The notes: generated from the letters alone by a model not told the origin. Counted from the stretch's first letter, positions 10,195 through 22,163 are shown. The stretch is DNA of 64,000 bases from Xenorhabdus lircayensis (GCF_016306625.1 NZ_JACOII010000040.1:1-64000), one strand, 5' to 3'. Program-made: numbers and translations.

Positions 10195-10925
10195 GCCGAC
10201 TGAATTTATTGGAGCTAGCGGTATTGGCACCAGAGCAGCAAACCACAGCACTAGCTGAAATCAATCAACAACTGGAGTTGTTGGATGCCCGAGAGCGCGT
10301 TAATTGGGCATTGGAACACTTATCTGGCGAATTTGTACTTTCCTCTAGCTTTGGCATTCAGGCGGCGGTTTGCTTGCATCTTGTGACACGGGAGTATCCT
10401 GATATTCCCGTGCTCCTTACCGATACGGGATACTTATTTCCTGAAACTTATCAATTTATCGATAAACTGACCGAAAAATTCAATCTGAACTTGAAGATTT
10501 TTCGTGCAGAGCACTCCTCAGTTTGGCAAGAAGCGCGTTATGGCAAATTATGGGAGCAGGGAATAGAGGGAATTGAGCGTTATAATCAGATCAATAAAGT
10601 TGAGCCGATGGGCCGTGCATTGAAAGTGCTTCAAGCACAAAGTTGGTTTGCGGGATTGCGCCGGCAACAATCAGAAAGCCGCTCTAACTTGCCTGTTCTG
10701 GCAATTCAACGGGGTGTTTTCAAAATCTTGCCAATTATTGATTGGGATAATCGGCGCGTACATCAATATCTGACACAGCATGGCCTTGAATATCATCCGC
10801 TGTGGGAACAAGGCTACCTTTCTGTAGGGGATACCCATACCACTCAAAAATGGGAACTGGGCATGAGTGAAGAACAAACTCGCTTTTTTGGCTTGAAACG
10901 TGAGTGTGGTTTGCACGAAAGTTAA
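10191..10925 (+). CDS. cysH: CysH, PAPS reductase
   Basis: 244 residues, the E. coli length. Starts at the ATG that overlaps the cysI stop (ATGA), with AGGAGG five bases upstream. [10 protein letters not shown] is the nucleotide-binding segment, [11 protein letters not shown] follows, and the catalytic Cys lies in the C-terminal KRECGLHE. Reduces PAPS to sulfite with thioredoxin. In many enterobacteria a CRISPR-cas locus follows cysH; here cysG follows after 250 bases and no repeats are seen. Confidence 0.97.
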   Translation: MSRLNLLELAVLAPEQQTTALAEINQQLELLDARERVNWALEHLSGEFVLSSSFGIQAAVCLHLVTREYPDIPVLLTDTGYLFPETYQFIDKLTEKFNLNLKIFRAEHSSVWQEARYGKLWEQGIEGIERYNQINKVEPMGRALKVLQAQSWFAGLRRQQSESRSNLPVLAIQRGVFKILPIIDWDNRRVHQYLTQHGLEYHPLWEQGYLSVGDTHTTQKWELGMSEEQTRFFGLKRECGLHES

Positions 10926-11175
10926 ATTAATATTGTGTCTTATAATGAGGTTATTAAACGGCGGCTCTTGCAAAAGAGGAAGAGGTGCTGCCTCTGTTCA
11001 TATTGAATATTTTGCTTGGTCTATTTTGTAACTTACTAAAAAGTTAGCTTATGCGATTCAGGAACAAATAATTACTTTTTGTCATTTCATAACCTGATCA
11101 CAGCCTCATATATTTATTGTCTAGTAATCATAATAATTAAGAGCAATTGGCTCTAACACTGGATGATCTGTCATC

Positions 11176-12630
11176 GTGGACTATTTACCCTTATTTGTTG
11201 AGCTAAAATCCCGATCTGTACTGCTGGTGGGAGGCGGAGAAATCGCCTCCCGCAAGGCGACCTTATTGCTGCGTACTGGTGCAGCGTTAACGATTGTTTC
11301 GCCTGAATTGCATGTTGAACTGCAACAACGTCATCAAAAAGGGGAGTTTGAGTGGTTACAGGGAACGTTTAAAACAGAATATCTTGATGGCGTATTTTTG
11401 GTGATCGCAGCAACTGACGATCACAACCTAAATCAGCATATTTTTGCGGAAGCCAATAACCGCGCTATTTTAGTCAATGTGGTCGATAATCAACCACTTT
11501 GTTCTGCGGTTTTTCCATCAATCATTGATCGCTCTCCGATTATGGTAGCGATCTCCTCTGCCGGAAAATCTCCAGTATTGGCAAAATTATTGCGAGAAAA
11601 GCTGGAATCCCTGTTGCCATTTCATCTCGGTTCAATGGCAGAAATTGCGGGCCGCTGGCGTGAACGTGTGAAACAGCGCTTTGCCTCCATGCGCCAACGT
11701 CGCCACTTTTGGGAAAAGGCATTTAATGGGCGTTTTGCCACACTGATTGCCAATGGGCAATTACAGCAAGCAGAAGAGCAACTCGAACAGCAATTGACTC
11801 AGACCGATTCTCATCCCCAAGGGGAATTGGTACTGGTAGGCGCAGGGCCAGGTGATCCGGGGTTACTAACGTTGAAAGGTTTGCAGGTGATCCAGCAGGC
11901 TGATGTTGTGCTCTATGACCATCTGGTCAGTGCAGAGCTCCTGGAATTAGTCCGCCGTGATGCAGACAAAATCTGCGTAGGTAAAAGAGCGGGAAATCAC
12001 TCCGTTGCACAAGAAGAAACCAATGCGCTCATCATCAAACTGGCTAAGCAGGGGAAGAAAGTGGTTCGCCTGAAAGGTGGTGACCCGTTCATTTTTGGTC
12101 GTGGTGGTGAAGAATTACAAATTGCGGCAGCAGCAGGTATTCCCTTTCAAGTTGTGCCCGGTATTACGGCTGCGGTGGGAGCTTCGGCTTATGCGGGTAT
12201 CCCATTGACTCACAGAGAACATTCACAAAGCGTCACCTTTATTACAGGACATTGCCGTGAAAATGGTAATGAATTGGATTGGCCTGCGCTAGCGCGGGGC
12301 AACCAAACACTGGCAATTTACATGGGTATCATGAAAGCTGCCTTGATCAGCCAGAAACTGATTTCACATGGGAGGGATGCCAATACTCCCGTTGCCGTGA
12401 TTGGTTGTGGCACTCGTCCAGAACAGCAAGTGCTGACCGGAACCCTGTCCGAATTGGAACGGTTGGCACAGGAAGCTCCAGCGCCTGCCTTGCTCGTAGT
12501 GGGAGAGGTGGCTCAACTCCACCACCAGATAGCATGGTTTGGGCAGCAGTCAGTCGATCAAGAACAAGCGATTGATCAAAAACAGACTGTTGCTCAAGTA
12601 AATCACCCTGCTGTTATTGATTTCGTATAA
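11176..12630 (+). CDS. cysG: CysG, siroheme synthase (trifunctional)
   Basis: 484 residues from a GTG start. N-terminal Rossmann part ([18 protein letters not shown]) for precorrin-2 dehydrogenase/ferrochelatase, including [11 protein letters not shown] and [17 protein letters not shown]-terminal SUMT methyltransferase with [33 protein letters not shown] and [17 protein letters not shown]. It supplies siroheme to CysI, which explains its place in the sulfur block. About 27 residues longer than E. coli CysG, with a Gln-rich tail. Probably co-transcribed with cysDNC. Confidence 0.96.
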   Translation: MDYLPLFVELKSRSVLLVGGGEIASRKATLLLRTGAALTIVSPELHVELQQRHQKGEFEWLQGTFKTEYLDGVFLVIAATDDHNLNQHIFAEANNRAILVNVVDNQPLCSAVFPSIIDRSPIMVAISSAGKSPVLAKLLREKLESLLPFHLGSMAEIAGRWRERVKQRFASMRQRRHFWEKAFNGRFATLIANGQLQQAEEQLEQQLTQTDSHPQGELVLVGAGPGDPGLLTLKGLQVIQQADVVLYDHLVSAELLELVRRDADKICVGKRAGNHSVAQEETNALIIKLAKQGKKVVRLKGGDPFIFGRGGEELQIAAAAGIPFQVVPGITAAVGASAYAGIPLTHREHSQSVTFITGHCRENGNELDWPALARGNQTLAIYMGIMKAALISQKLISHGRDANTPVAVIGCGTRPEQQVLTGTLSELERLAQEAPAPALLVVGEVAQLHHQIAWFGQQSVDQEQAIDQKQTVAQVNHPAVIDFV

Positions 12631-12640
12631 GGAGCGGTCA

Positions 12641-13549
12641 ATGGACGAAAAAATACTGACACACTTACAGCAACTTGAAGCTGAAAGCATCCATATCATT
12701 CGGGAAGTGGCGGCTGAATTTGCCAATCCTGTGATGCTATATTCGATTGGTAAAGATTCCTCGGTGATGCTGCACCTCGCCCGCAAGGCATTTTATCCGG
12801 GAAAATTACCTTTTCCTTTATTGCACGTGGATACAGGCTGGAAGTTTCGGGATATGTATGACTTCCGTGATCGTACTGCGGAAAAATATGGTTTTGAATT
12901 ACTGGTTTATCGCAATCCACAAGGAGAAGAGCTGGAAATTAACCCCTTTATTCATGGCAGTGCAAAACATACTGACATCATGAAAACGGAAGGGTTGAAA
13001 CAGGCTCTGGATAAATATGGCTTTGATGCGGCATTTGGTGGCGCGCGGCGTGATGAAGAAAAATCGCGGGCTAAAGAACGCATCTACTCATTCCGTGATC
13101 GCTCCCACCGTTGGGATCCTAAAAACCAGCGCCCAGAGCTTTGGCACAACTATAACGGCCAGATTAACAAAGGGGAAAGCATTCGAGTCTTTCCGTTATC
13201 CAACTGGACTGAACTGGATATCTGGCAATACATCTATCTGGAACAGATAGACATCGTTCCCCTTTATTTCGCTAAACCTCGACCTGTTGTTCAGCGTGAG
13301 GGGGCGTTGATTATGGTTGATGATAATCGCATCGGCCTGAAAGCCGGAGAAGTGATTAGCCAGCGAAAAGTTCGCTTTAGAACACTGGGTTGCTGGCCAC
13401 TGACAGGCGCTGTGGAATCGGAGGCAGAAACGCTGCCGGAAATCATAGAAGAAATGTTGATATCGACCACCAGTGAACGGCAAGGACGGTTGATCGACAG
13501 TGATCAGTCCGGTTCTATGGAGCTGAAAAAGCGTCAGGGTTATTTTTAA
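12641..13549 (+). CDS. cysD: CysD, sulfate adenylyltransferase subunit 2
   Basis: 302 residues, identical in length to E. coli. Start at 12641 follows GGAGCGG; an upstream in-frame start at 12617 lies inside cysG. PP-loop motif [18 protein letters not shown], then [16 protein letters not shown] and the C-terminal [11 protein letters not shown]. With CysN it makes APS from ATP and sulfate. Confidence 0.98.
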   Translation: MDEKILTHLQQLEAESIHIIREVAAEFANPVMLYSIGKDSSVMLHLARKAFYPGKLPFPLLHVDTGWKFRDMYDFRDRTAEKYGFELLVYRNPQGEELEINPFIHGSAKHTDIMKTEGLKQALDKYGFDAAFGGARRDEEKSRAKERIYSFRDRSHRWDPKNQRPELWHNYNGQINKGESIRVFPLSNWTELDIWQYIYLEQIDIVPLYFAKPRPVVQREGALIMVDDNRIGLKAGEVISQRKVRFRTLGCWPLTGAVESEAETLPEIIEEMLISTTSERQGRLIDSDQSGSMELKKRQGYF

Positions 13550-13560
13550 GGAGTCCAGAT

Positions 13561-15003
13561 ATGCCAGCACTTGCACACAATGAAACCATCGCCAGCCAGA
13601 TCAAACAGCAAGGCGGCGTTGAGGCCTATCTGCGGGCACAGCAGGAAAAGGGACTACTACGTTTTCTAACTTGCGGCAGCGTAGATGATGGCAAAAGCAC
13701 ACTAATTGGCCGTTTACTGCATGACACCCGCCAGATTTATGAGGATCAACTTGCGATATTACAAAGCGACAGCAAGCGGATAGGGACTCAAGGCGAAAAA
13801 CTGGATCTGGCGTTATTGGTCGATGGATTAGCCGCTGAACGGGAACAAGGCATCACCATTGACGTGGCATACCGTTATTTTTCTACGGAAAAGCGCAAAT
13901 TTATCATTGCAGATACACCGGGACATGAACAATATACCCGCAATATGGCTACAGGTGCTTCAACCTGCGATCTCTCCATTTTGTTGATTGATGCGCGAAA
14001 AGGTGTTCAAGAACAAACGCGTCGGCACAGTTTTATCAGTACATTACTGGGTATTCGCCATCTGGTGGTGGCTGTGAATAAAATGGATTTGCTCGAATAT
14101 CGACAAGATATATTTGAACAGATCAAACAGGATTACTTGGATTTCGCAGCGCAATTACCTGCTGACTTGAGCATCTATTTCGTTCCAATCTCGGCATTGG
14201 AGGGGGATAACATCGTCACCCGTAGCGAAAAAATGGCATGGTATACGGGGGAAACCTTACTGGATCTCCTTGAAACCGTGGACGTACAAACAAAATCGAC
14301 GGAACAGCCCTTACGTTTTCCGGTGCAGTATGTGAATCGTCCTGATCTTGATTTTCGCGGATACAGCGGCACATTGTCGTCGGGGATTTTACGGCAAGGC
14401 CAGCAAATTAAAGTCATGCCATCAGGTGCTGTTTCTACAGTGGAAAAAATAGTCACTTTTAACGGTGATCTGCTATTTGCTGTGCCAGGAGAAGCCATCA
14501 CTATTGTATTAAAAGATGAAATTGATATTAGTCGTGGCGATTTACTGATTGCTTTTGAAGATCAAATGGTTGTAGCTCGCCATGCTCTGGTAGATGTCGT
14601 ATGGATGTCAGAACAGCCGCTGATTCAGGGGCAAAGTTTGGATATCAAAGTGGCGGGCAAAAAAAGCCGTGGCAAAGTTGATAATGTCCAATATCAGGTG
14701 GATATTACCCACTTGACGCAAAAAGTTGCGGTTGAACTGCCGCTGAATGCGATTGGGCTGGTGGAGTTCTCATTTGATGAACCGTTACTGCTCGACAGCT
14801 ACGCGCAAAATGCGGATACCGGTGGCATTATCCTGATTGATCGTCTGACCAACGTCACTGTAGGAGTGGGGTTAGTCCGTGAAATTCAAACTGATGCTTA
14901 CGAGGAGCCCAAGGAATACAGTGAGTTTGAACTGGAATTCAACCGATTAGTCCGCCGCCATTTCCCTCATTGGGGAGCACGTGACCTACTGGGGGGAAAA
15001 TAA
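13561..15003 (+). CDS. cysN: CysN, sulfate adenylyltransferase subunit 1 (GTPase)
   Basis: 480 residues. EF-Tu-like G domain: [17 protein letters not shown] (G1), [11 protein letters not shown] (G3), NKMDLL (G4), followed by two beta-barrel domains. GTP hydrolysis drives APS synthesis by CysD. Start ATG follows an AAGGAG site 11 bases after cysD. Confidence 0.98.
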   Translation: MPALAHNETIASQIKQQGGVEAYLRAQQEKGLLRFLTCGSVDDGKSTLIGRLLHDTRQIYEDQLAILQSDSKRIGTQGEKLDLALLVDGLAAEREQGITIDVAYRYFSTEKRKFIIADTPGHEQYTRNMATGASTCDLSILLIDARKGVQEQTRRHSFISTLLGIRHLVVAVNKMDLLEYRQDIFEQIKQDYLDFAAQLPADLSIYFVPISALEGDNIVTRSEKMAWYTGETLLDLLETVDVQTKSTEQPLRFPVQYVNRPDLDFRGYSGTLSSGILRQGQQIKVMPSGAVSTVEKIVTFNGDLLFAVPGEAITIVLKDEIDISRGDLLIAFEDQMVVARHALVDVVWMSEQPLIQGQSLDIKVAGKKSRGKVDNVQYQVDITHLTQKVAVELPLNAIGLVEFSFDEPLLLDSYAQNADTGGIILIDRLTNVTVGVGLVREIQTDAYEEPKEYSEFELEFNRLVRRHFPHWGARDLLGGK

Positions 15004-15630
15004 GTGTCTCAAGATAAGGTATCTGCTTCTCCGAATATCGTCTGGCATTCACATGCATTGGATAGGAAACAGCGGGAAATTATGAATGGACATCCTGCAT
15101 TAGTGATTTGGTTCACGGGATTATCGGGTTCAGGAAAATCCACTCTTGCGGGAGCTCTGGAACAGGCGTTGTTTTCGCAAGGCATCAAAACTTACTTACT
15201 GGATGGCGATAATTTGCGTCACGGTCTGTGCAATGATTTGGGATTTTCTGAAACCGATCGGCGGGAGAATATCCGGCGAGTAGGAGAAGTCTCAAAATTG
15301 ATGGTTGATGCAGGGCTAGTGGTACTGACGGCATTTATTTCCCCCAATAAAACAGAACGGCAAAAAATACGAGAGTTAATGGAAGAGGGGCAATTCATTG
15401 AAGTGCATGTCGATACGCCACTGAAGGTATGTGAAGCCCGCGATCCCAAAGGATTATATAAAAAAGCGAGAGCGGGAGAATTACTTAATTTCACAGGAAT
15501 TGATGCTGCCTATGAAGCACCAGAACAGCCCGATGTTTATTTGGATGGATTACAACCCGTGGAATCTTCGATTGAAAAATTGCTTTTTATACTGAAAAAC
15601 TACGGTATCCTGCCTGCTTATACCCAATAG
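15004..15630 (+). CDS. cysC: CysC, adenylylsulfate kinase
   Basis: 208 residues, GTG start directly abutting the cysN stop. Walker [33 protein letters not shown] and [10 protein letters not shown] are typical. Phosphorylates APS to PAPS for CysH. The stop codon lies inside a dispersed 24-base repeat (15621-15644) that recurs elsewhere in the window. Confidence 0.97.
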   Translation: MSQDKVSASPNIVWHSHALDRKQREIMNGHPALVIWFTGLSGSGKSTLAGALEQALFSQGIKTYLLDGDNLRHGLCNDLGFSETDRRENIRRVGEVSKLMVDAGLVVLTAFISPNKTERQKIRELMEEGQFIEVHVDTPLKVCEARDPKGLYKKARAGELLNFTGIDAAYEAPEQPDVYLDGLQPVESSIEKLLFILKNYGILPAYTQ

Positions 15631-15644
15631 ATTTCAAGTTACAG
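15621..15644 (+). repeat. Dispersed repeat copy 1
   Basis: The 24 bases starting TACCCAATAGATTTCAAGTT recur with few changes at 23220-23243 (plus) and on the minus strand at about 40996-41020. It overlaps the end of cysC. Probably a family of short intergenic repeats. Confidence 0.6.
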
Positions 15645-15675
15645 GGTTTCATTACCATTTCAAATAAACCGCCAT

Positions 15676-15710
15676 AAACACATTATTATTGAGAGTAGAA
15701 TAATGTGTTT
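15676..15710 (+). terminator. Hairpin downstream of cysC
   Basis: Perfect 12-base arms 15676-15687 (AAACACATTATT) and 15699-15710 with an 11-base loop. Probable end of the cys transcript, but AT-rich and without a T run. Confidence 0.4.
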
Positions 15711-15847
15711 CTACACTCATTTAATTCAGTGTGTTTCCATTACTTCTTATAGTTATGTTTTGCGGGCAGTTTTGTGAGTAGTTTTGTGATAGTGAGTGGC
15801 GTCATACTTTCAGTTGTGGGATGATTAGCGGGTTTTCAGGGGGGGAG

Positions 15848-16165
15848 ATGGGCAAACTAACGCTACTATTACTGGTTCTACTTGGCTGGTTACAGTATTC
15901 GCTGTGGCTCGGCAAAAATGGCATTCACGATTATGTGCGGGTTAAGGCTGAGGTCGATAAGCAAGGGATCGATAACCTCAAACTTAAAGCACGTAATGAC
16001 CAGCTATTTGCTGAAATCAAAGATCTGAAAGGAGGTCAGGAGGCGATTGAAGAACGTGCTCGTGATGAATTGGGCATGATTAGGCCGGGGGAATCCTTTT
16101 ACCGTATGGTGCCAGATACCTCGAAAAAAAATGCGCAACAATCTTTAAATCAGAACGATCCTTAA
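15848..16165 (+). CDS. ftsB: FtsB, cell division protein
   Basis: 105 residues from the ATG at 15848 after GGGGGAG; E. coli FtsB has 103. One N-terminal membrane segment ([19 protein letters not shown]), then a coiled coil with [20 protein letters not shown], and the conserved [14 protein letters not shown]. Forms the FtsQLB complex of the divisome. Upstream ygbE of E. coli is absent. Confidence 0.96.
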   Translation: MGKLTLLLLVLLGWLQYSLWLGKNGIHDYVRVKAEVDKQGIDNLKLKARNDQLFAEIKDLKGGQEAIEERARDELGMIRPGESFYRMVPDTSKKNAQQSLNQNDP

Positions 16166-16226
16166 ATCAGAATAAACCTTGAACCAAAACAATCCTTGAA
16201 TTAGAACCGTAACTATAATAATCGAA
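16166..16226 (+). repeat. Short imperfect tandem repeats between ftsB and ispD
   Basis: Units of about 14-17 bases of the type CCTTAAATCAGAA repeat four to five times in degenerate form from about 16140 to 16205. No gene. Probably slippage. Confidence 0.4.
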
Positions 16227-17036
16227 ATGAATAATTCAATGCTTCACTCTCCTGCTGATAGTTCTCTTTTTGATAATGCTCTTACCGAAATAGTCGCATT
16301 AATCCCTGCTGCGGGTATCGGTAGTCGGATGAAATCTGAGTGCCCAAAACAGTATCTCAACGTTGCCGGAAAAACCATCCTTGAACATACCTTGGCATCA
16401 TTGCTTGAACATCCCTGTATACAGCGCGTCATTGTTGCTTTGAATCCTGCTGATACACAATTTGAGCAACTGGCTATCGCGTTAGATCCAAGAGTAACCA
16501 CAGTTATTGGTGGCGAGGAAAGAGCTGATTCTGTGCTGGCTGGGCTGGATTATTTGGCTAGCTTGCCGACAGACAGGGCCATCTGGGTCTTGGTGCATGA
16601 CGCAGCCCGCCCTTTCCTTCATAGGGATGACCTTGATAGCCTGCTACGGCTTATTGATCAAAGTGCAGCGTTTCCTGACGTGTGCGGTGGGCTTCTAGCA
16701 TCTCCCGTCAGGGATACTATGAAACGTATGGTATCGCTGTCAGTGGAAGAGTCATCCACGATTAACCATACCGTCATTGCCCATACCGTTGATCGCAACG
16801 GACTTTGGCATGCCCTGACCCCACAGTTATTCCCTTTGCAGCTACTGCGTGATTGCCTGATCAAATCACTTGCAGAACGAGCTTGCATCACCGACGAATC
16901 TTCGGCACTGGAATATTGTGGCTATCGCCCCGTTCTGGTCAATGGGCGGGCGGACAATATTAAAGTCACCCAACCTGAAGATCTGGCATTGGCTGAGTTT
17001 TACCTATCCCGAAAATCTAAGGAATCTATCGTATGA
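16227..17036 (+). CDS. ispD: IspD, MEP cytidylyltransferase
   Basis: 269 residues, longer than the usual 236 because of an N-terminal extension of about 20 residues and a central insertion near residue 175 ([14 protein letters not shown]). Motifs: [43 protein letters not shown]. Third step of the non-mevalonate isoprenoid pathway. Start ATG at 16227 has no strong ribosome site; the ATG at 16239 is possible. Overlaps ispF by ATGA. Confidence 0.95.
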   Translation: MNNSMLHSPADSSLFDNALTEIVALIPAAGIGSRMKSECPKQYLNVAGKTILEHTLASLLEHPCIQRVIVALNPADTQFEQLAIALDPRVTTVIGGEERADSVLAGLDYLASLPTDRAIWVLVHDAARPFLHRDDLDSLLRLIDQSAAFPDVCGGLLASPVRDTMKRMVSLSVEESSTINHTVIAHTVDRNGLWHALTPQLFPLQLLRDCLIKSLAERACITDESSALEYCGYRPVLVNGRADNIKVTQPEDLALAEFYLSRKSKESIV

Positions 17037-17506
17037 GAATTGGACACGGTTTTGATGTGCATAAATTTGGCGGAGAAGGGCCATTGGTCATTGGAGGTGT
17101 CCGCATTCCTTATGAGCAAGGATTAATAGCCCATTCAGATGGTGATGTTGCTTTGCATGCCGCCACTGATGCTCTGTTGGGCGCGGCGGCACTGGGTGAT
17201 ATTGGTAAATTGTTTCCTGATACCGATCCTGCTTTTAAAGGTGCGGACAGTCGTGAACTGCTGAAAGAAGCCTATCGTCGTATCCGTGCAAAGGGCTATC
17301 GGATTGGTAATCTGGATATCACCATCATTGCACAGGCACCGAAAATGCTGCCCCATATCCCCCAGATGCGGGTCAATCTTGCCGAAGATCTTAAATGCCA
17401 TATGGATGATATTAACGTTAAAGCGACAACCACAGAAAAACTGGGATTTGTTGGCCGTAAAGAAGGTATTGCCTGCGAAGCTGTGGCTTTACTGATAAAG
17501 GAATAA
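17033..17506 (+). CDS. ispF: IspF, MEcPP synthase
   Basis: 157 residues. Metal ligands in HGFDVHKFG and [26 protein letters not shown] is the conserved C-terminus. Makes methylerythritol cyclodiphosphate. The start overlaps the ispD stop (ATGA) and the stop is two bases before truD, so the three are translated from one message. Confidence 0.97.
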   Translation: MRIGHGFDVHKFGGEGPLVIGGVRIPYEQGLIAHSDGDVALHAATDALLGAAALGDIGKLFPDTDPAFKGADSRELLKEAYRRIRAKGYRIGNLDITIIAQAPKMLPHIPQMRVNLAEDLKCHMDDINVKATTTEKLGFVGRKEGIACEAVALLIKE

Positions 17507-17508
17507 GC

Positions 17509-18558
17509 ATGATATTGAGTGAATTACACTGGCTTTATGGCCGACCGGAAGCGACTGGCGTTGTTAAAACCTCACCAGAAGACTTTATTGTTCGTGAAGA
17601 TTTGGGGTTTTCTCCTGATGGAGAAGGTGAGCACTTAATGGTGCATATTCGCAAGACGGGATGTAACACCCAATTTGTGGCGGATCATCTTGCTCGTTTT
17701 GCCAAAATACCGGCTCGTTCCGTCAGTTATGCGGGATTAAAAGATCGCAACGCGGTCACGGAGCAATGGTTCTGCCTGCACCTGCCGGGGAAACAAGATC
17801 CGGATTTAACGGCATTTCAGCTTGAAGGCTGTGAAGTGCTGGCGACGGCCCGCCAGAAACGAAAACTACGGATTGGGGCATTGAAAGGTAATGATTTCAC
17901 TCTGGTATTAAGAAAAATCTCTGACCGACAATCCGTGGAAAAACGCTTGCAGCAGATATCACAGACTGGCGTTCCGAATTACTTTGGTGAACAGCGTTTT
18001 GGGCGTGATGGACAAAATCTGGTGCAGGCACAGCGTTGGGCGGCGAATGAAATCCAAGTCAAAGAGCGCAACCGCCGCAGTTTTTACCTCTCTGCCTGCC
18101 GTAGCGCCATGTTTAATGCCATAGCTAGCATACGTATCGCACGGAGTGAGCATCAGCAAGTACAAAATGGTGATGCGTTACAGTTAACGGGGCGTGGTAG
18201 CTGGTTTGTTGCTGATGAGACTGAACTGGCGGTGTTGCAACAGCGGGTGATGGATGGGGAATTACAGATAACCGCTTCCTTGCCGGGTGATAAGGCATTG
18301 GGAACATTGCATCAAGCCTTGGATTTTGAACAGCAATGTTTGCTGGAATATGAATCACTTTGGGCATTAGTCAAACGCGAGCGCGTAGAGAGCGCCCGTC
18401 GGGCCATGTTGGTGAAACCGCTTAACCTGCGTTGGGAATGGCTGGATGAACAAACCGTCACCCTCTATTTCTCTCTGCCATCGGGTAGCTTTGCAACCAG
18501 CGTCGCCAGAGAACTTATCAATCAGGATCAAAATAACGCTGCGGATATAGCGGAATAG
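17509..18558 (+). CDS. truD: TruD, tRNA pseudouridine-13 synthase
   Basis: 349 residues, as in E. coli. The catalytic Asp is in [28 protein letters not shown] and the late ATSVARELI are family hallmarks. Modifies U13 of tRNA-Glu. Last member of the ispD-ispF-truD group. Confidence 0.96.
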   Translation: MILSELHWLYGRPEATGVVKTSPEDFIVREDLGFSPDGEGEHLMVHIRKTGCNTQFVADHLARFAKIPARSVSYAGLKDRNAVTEQWFCLHLPGKQDPDLTAFQLEGCEVLATARQKRKLRIGALKGNDFTLVLRKISDRQSVEKRLQQISQTGVPNYFGEQRFGRDGQNLVQAQRWAANEIQVKERNRRSFYLSACRSAMFNAIASIRIARSEHQQVQNGDALQLTGRGSWFVADETELAVLQQRVMDGELQITASLPGDKALGTLHQALDFEQQCLLEYESLWALVKRERVESARRAMLVKPLNLRWEWLDEQTVTLYFSLPSGSFATSVARELINQDQNNAADIAE

Positions 18559-18709
18559 TTGCTTTAGTTAATCCTATAGCACTACCATAATGGTCGTAAT
18601 GCCAAGGTACAAAAGAGATAGGCGAATCATGATGTCTGAAAGCATGACTTCATATCAATATATCTCTTTGTAAGATGGTCTTTTTCTGGGGGGGCTAGCG
18701 GGGTAAAAC

Positions 18710-19246
18710 ATGAACTGTATGGATTCATCAGAAAGTACTATTGAAAGAAGTACTGCTGAAAAAGAAACGTCCGTTCTTCATATTTTGTGTGGAAAAATTG
18801 CTTCGGGAAAGTCGACTCTTTCTGCAAAACTTGCTCTACAGCCAATGACGATTGTCATTAGTGAGGATCAGTGGCTATCACGTCTTTATGCCAGTGAAAT
18901 AAAAACAGTGTCAGATTATGTTCACTGTGCATCGAAACTCAGAAATGCTGTGGAGCCACATTTGATAGCGTTGTTGAAAGCGGGAATTTCCGTAGTTCTC
19001 GATTTTCCTGCTAACACAATTTCCAATCGAAAATGGATGAAAGGAATCATTGATGCTACGAAAGCAGATAATCGTCTCCATTTTCTTGAGGTGCCTGATG
19101 AGGTCTGTTTAGCACGCTTACGTTTGCGTAATCAGTCTGGAACACACGATTTTTCTACAACAGAAGAACAATTTGAATTAATCACCCGCTATTTTGTCAC
19201 TCCTCAGGAAGAAGAGGGGTTTAATATTGTGTTACACAATTTATAG
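18710..19246 (+). CDS. P-loop kinase-like protein between truD and surE
   Basis: 178 residues. Walker A CGKIASGKST at about residues 27-36, a DQWLSRLY segment typical of small-molecule or zeta-like kinases, a VVLDFPANTISNR substrate-side segment and LRLRNQSGTHDFSTT near the lid. Zeta-toxin/AAA_33-type kinase family by eye. E. coli has no gene here, so it is an insertion. No antitoxin gene beside it, so a toxin role is not supported. Substrate unknown. Confidence 0.75.
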   Translation: MNCMDSSESTIERSTAEKETSVLHILCGKIASGKSTLSAKLALQPMTIVISEDQWLSRLYASEIKTVSDYVHCASKLRNAVEPHLIALLKAGISVVLDFPANTISNRKWMKGIIDATKADNRLHFLEVPDEVCLARLRLRNQSGTHDFSTTEEQFELITRYFVTPQEEEGFNIVLHNL

Positions 19247-19543
19247 AGAAACTGAAAGTACAGAGAAACTGAAAGCTAAAATAGATCTTATTGATAAAAA
19301 CTCATGGCGAGCCGCTTCTGCGGGAAAATGGCTTCTACGCGATATCTTGATGGTCGTTTTTTTCATTTATCCAGCCTGAACGCAAAGCACTCTACAAAAC
19401 TGGTAGCGTCATGCTAAGATCAAACAATTTTCTAACAGCTTTAATATTGTCCAATCGTAGACACACCAGACAAGTGGGCAACATACAGGGTAAGCTACAG
19501 TATTAATTTATGCTTTTTTTAATAAAATCAACGAGATACTTCA

Positions 19544-20308
19544 ATGCTGCGGATATTGCTGAGTAACGATGATGGTGTTACCGCACCGGGTATTCAAACC
19601 TTAGCGGCTACATTGCGGAAACACTATCATGTTCAGGTGGTTGCACCTGATCGTAACCGTAGCGGCGCGTCGAATTCTTTAACGTTGGATCGCCCTTTGC
19701 GTATTAATACACTGGACAATGGTGATATTGCCGTTCAGGAAGGCACACCGACGGATTGTGTCTATTTAGGCGTGAATAACTTGGTTCACCCCCGTCCTGA
19801 CATTGTGGTTTCAGGGATCAACTGTGGCCCCAATCTTGGTGATGATGTGATTTATTCCGGCACGGTTGCGGCGGCGATGGAAGGGCGCCATCTGGGATTA
19901 CCCGCATTGGCGGTATCGCTCAATGGTGATAAACATTATGAAACAGCCGCAGAAGTGACAGCACGCCTATTAACCTTACTGCAAAAATTCCCATTGAGAG
20001 CGGGTAATATTCTGAATATTAATGTGCCTGATATTCCTATTGAGCAAATCAAAGGGTTTCGGGTGACACGATGCGGTAGTCGCTGTGCTGCTGAAGAAGT
20101 TTATGCTCTGGAAGATCCCAAAGGTAATATGCTCTATTGGATAGGCCCTCCGGGTGCGAAAAGTGATGCCGGGCCTGAAACGGATTTTGCTGCGGTAGAG
20201 GAAGGGTTTGTTTCCATAACTCCCTTGCAGGTGGATTTGACGGCTTACAAAGCACAGGAACTGATAAACGATTGGTTGGCAAAAGTCGGGGATATTGGGG
20301 AATGTTAA
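19544..20308 (+). CDS. surE: SurE, 5'/3'-nucleotidase
   Basis: 254 residues. LSNDDGV (metal Asp pair), [36 protein letters not shown] are diagnostic. Survival-protein phosphatase acting on nucleoside monophosphates. Overlaps the pcm start by seven bases. Confidence 0.97.
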   Translation: MLRILLSNDDGVTAPGIQTLAATLRKHYHVQVVAPDRNRSGASNSLTLDRPLRINTLDNGDIAVQEGTPTDCVYLGVNNLVHPRPDIVVSGINCGPNLGDDVIYSGTVAAAMEGRHLGLPALAVSLNGDKHYETAAEVTARLLTLLQKFPLRAGNILNINVPDIPIEQIKGFRVTRCGSRCAAEEVYALEDPKGNMLYWIGPPGAKSDAGPETDFAAVEEGFVSITPLQVDLTAYKAQELINDWLAKVGDIGEC

Positions 20309-20928
20309 GCCGGTCAATGAAAAACTTGCTGGTTCAATTGCGTCAGCAAGGCATACACAATGAGCACCTGTTGGAAATTATCGCTAGAGTACCTCGGGAA
20401 TGTTTTGTTGATGAAGCCCTTGCACATAAAGCATATGAAAACACGGCACTGCCCATTGGACATGGGCAAACCATATCCCAACCTTATATTGTTGCTCGCA
20501 TGACAGAGTTGCTGAATTTAACCCCGGAAGCCAATGTATTGGAAATTGGAACGGGATCTGGTTATCAGACCGCGATACTTGCCCATTTGGCCAGACACGT
20601 TTTTTCCGTGGAGCGTATTAAGGGGTTACAGTGGCAGGCTAAACGCAGATTGAAGCAGCTCGACTTACACAATATCTCAACTCGTCACGGCGATGGTTGG
20701 GGAGGATGGCCGTCAAAAGGGCCATTTGATGCCATAATTGTCACAGCAGCACCGCCAGAAATTCCACAGGCTTTACTCCATCAGCTTGCCGATGGTGGCG
20801 TTATGGTTTTGCCTGTTGGTGAGCATTCTCAGTCTCTGAAGGTAGTACATCGTTATGGGAATGACTTTCATGGCGACGTTATCGAATCTGTCCGTTTTGT
20901 ACCCCTAATTCAAGGTGAGTTAGCATAA
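20302..20928 (+). CDS. pcm: Pcm, L-isoaspartate O-methyltransferase
   Basis: 208 residues, the E. coli length, from the ATG at 20302 inside the end of sur[30 protein letters not shown] (SAM site) and VTAAPPEIP are present. Repairs isoaspartyl damage in proteins. The overlap with surE mirrors that of E. coli. Confidence 0.97.
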   Translation: MLSRSMKNLLVQLRQQGIHNEHLLEIIARVPRECFVDEALAHKAYENTALPIGHGQTISQPYIVARMTELLNLTPEANVLEIGTGSGYQTAILAHLARHVFSVERIKGLQWQAKRRLKQLDLHNISTRHGDGWGGWPSKGPFDAIIVTAAPPEIPQALLHQLADGGVMVLPVGEHSQSLKVVHRYGNDFHGDVIESVRFVPLIQGELA

Positions 20929-21080
20929 TCAGCTGATTTATTTGGGTCGTAATTTTTAAATTAGCTGTCATTTTTTCTGAAATTAAGCAAAATATTTTGC
21001 TTTAAATCTTTTGTAATTCTAAATTTCTTTATAAATCATCATTCTTTGCACTTATATTTGCCTTTATGGGGGAATAAGGT

Positions 21081-22163
21081 ATGAATTTAGGAAACCCAAT
21101 GAAAAAAATAAAGTGGATAGTCACCAGTACTGTTATGGGAATTGTGCTGGTAGGTTGTAGCAATACGCCGGATCGTCCTGCACCAATAGTGAATATTGAT
21201 AATAAGGAGAAAAACGGAGGAATATTCTCCAGACCGTCATCAATTTCGACTTCAATGCCATCTTCTCCTTCAACAATTTCAACGAATCGCACATCAGATA
21301 ATCATGCTGTGGAAAATCGTCAGCTAGTGAATCATGCTGCTAATAGTGGCTCGCAACAAGGACGAATTGTCTATAACCGCAACTACGAAAGCATCGCCAA
21401 AGGAAGCTACAACGGAAGCACCTACACAGTTAAACGAGGTGATACTTTGTTCTACATCGCTTGGATTACAGGTAATGATTTTCGTGAGCTAACTCTCAAA
21501 AACAATATTTCAGAACCTTATAGCTTAAATATTGGCCAAGTGCTGGAAATAGGTAATGTAAACTCCAAGAATGGTGTATTACTAGCATCAAATAGCACCC
21601 AATCTAAAATTAAGCAGGTTGATTTTCAAAAAATTAATGCGTATCCTGCAAATATTGATAGACCAAGCTCAGGAAAAATGTTGCCAAGGGCAACTATTTC
21701 TGTTAGCGACGATGCCGCTTCAAAAGTATCTACAGCAACTGATACAGGTGTAAATAACACTATTAATAGTGTTGGTAACAGTATTAGTACTATTAATAGT
21801 TGGAGATGGCCTGCAGAAGGTAAAATTCTTGAAGGCTTCTCTGATTCTCAGGGGGGAAATAAAGGCATTGATATTGCGGGTAGTCGTGGCCAGCCCGTAT
21901 TTGCAACAACCAGTGGGAAAGTGGTTTATGCCGGAAATGCGTTACGCGGATATGGAAATCTAATAATTATAAAGCATAACGATGACTACCTGAGCGCCTA
22001 TGCTCACAACGACACTATGTTGGTGCATGAGCAGCAGGATGTCCAAGTGGGGCAAAAAATTGCCACCATAGGTAGTACCGGAACAAGTTCCGTAAGATTG
22101 CATTTTGAAATTCGCTATAAGGGAAAATCCGTAAACCCGCTGCGTTATCTTCCGCAGCGATAA
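21081..22163 (+). CDS. nlpD: NlpD, LysM/M23 lipoprotein activator of AmiC
   Basis: 360 residues. Signal peptide with lipobox LVGC at about residues 24-27; LysM domain (YTVKRGDTLFYIAWITGNDF) near residues 113-155; Ser/Asn-rich linker; C-terminal M23 fold (NKGIDIAGSRGQPVFATTSG ... LHFEIRYKGKSVNPLRYLP). As in other NlpD, the zinc ligands of true M23 enzymes are incomplete, fitting an amidase activator. GGGG and AAGG precede the ATG. In relatives the main rpoS promoter lies inside this gene. Confidence 0.95.
   Translation: MNLGNPMKKIKWIVTSTVMGIVLVGCSNTPDRPAPIVNIDNKEKNGGIFSRPSSISTSMPSSPSTISTNRTSDNHAVENRQLVNHAANSGSQQGRIVYNRNYESIAKGSYNGSTYTVKRGDTLFYIAWITGNDFRELTLKNNISEPYSLNIGQVLEIGNVNSKNGVLLASNSTQSKIKQVDFQKINAYPANIDRPSSGKMLPRATISVSDDAASKVSTATDTGVNNTINSVGNSISTINSWRWPAEGKILEGFSDSQGGNKGIDIAGSRGQPVFATTSGKVVYAGNALRGYGNLIIIKHNDDYLSAYAHNDTMLVHEQQDVQVGQKIATIGSTGTSSVRLHFEIRYKGKSVNPLRYLPQR

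Noticed and set aside
19194-19379. 61-codon frame overlapping the end of the kinase gene
   Set aside because: Out-of-frame continuation with no ribosome site.
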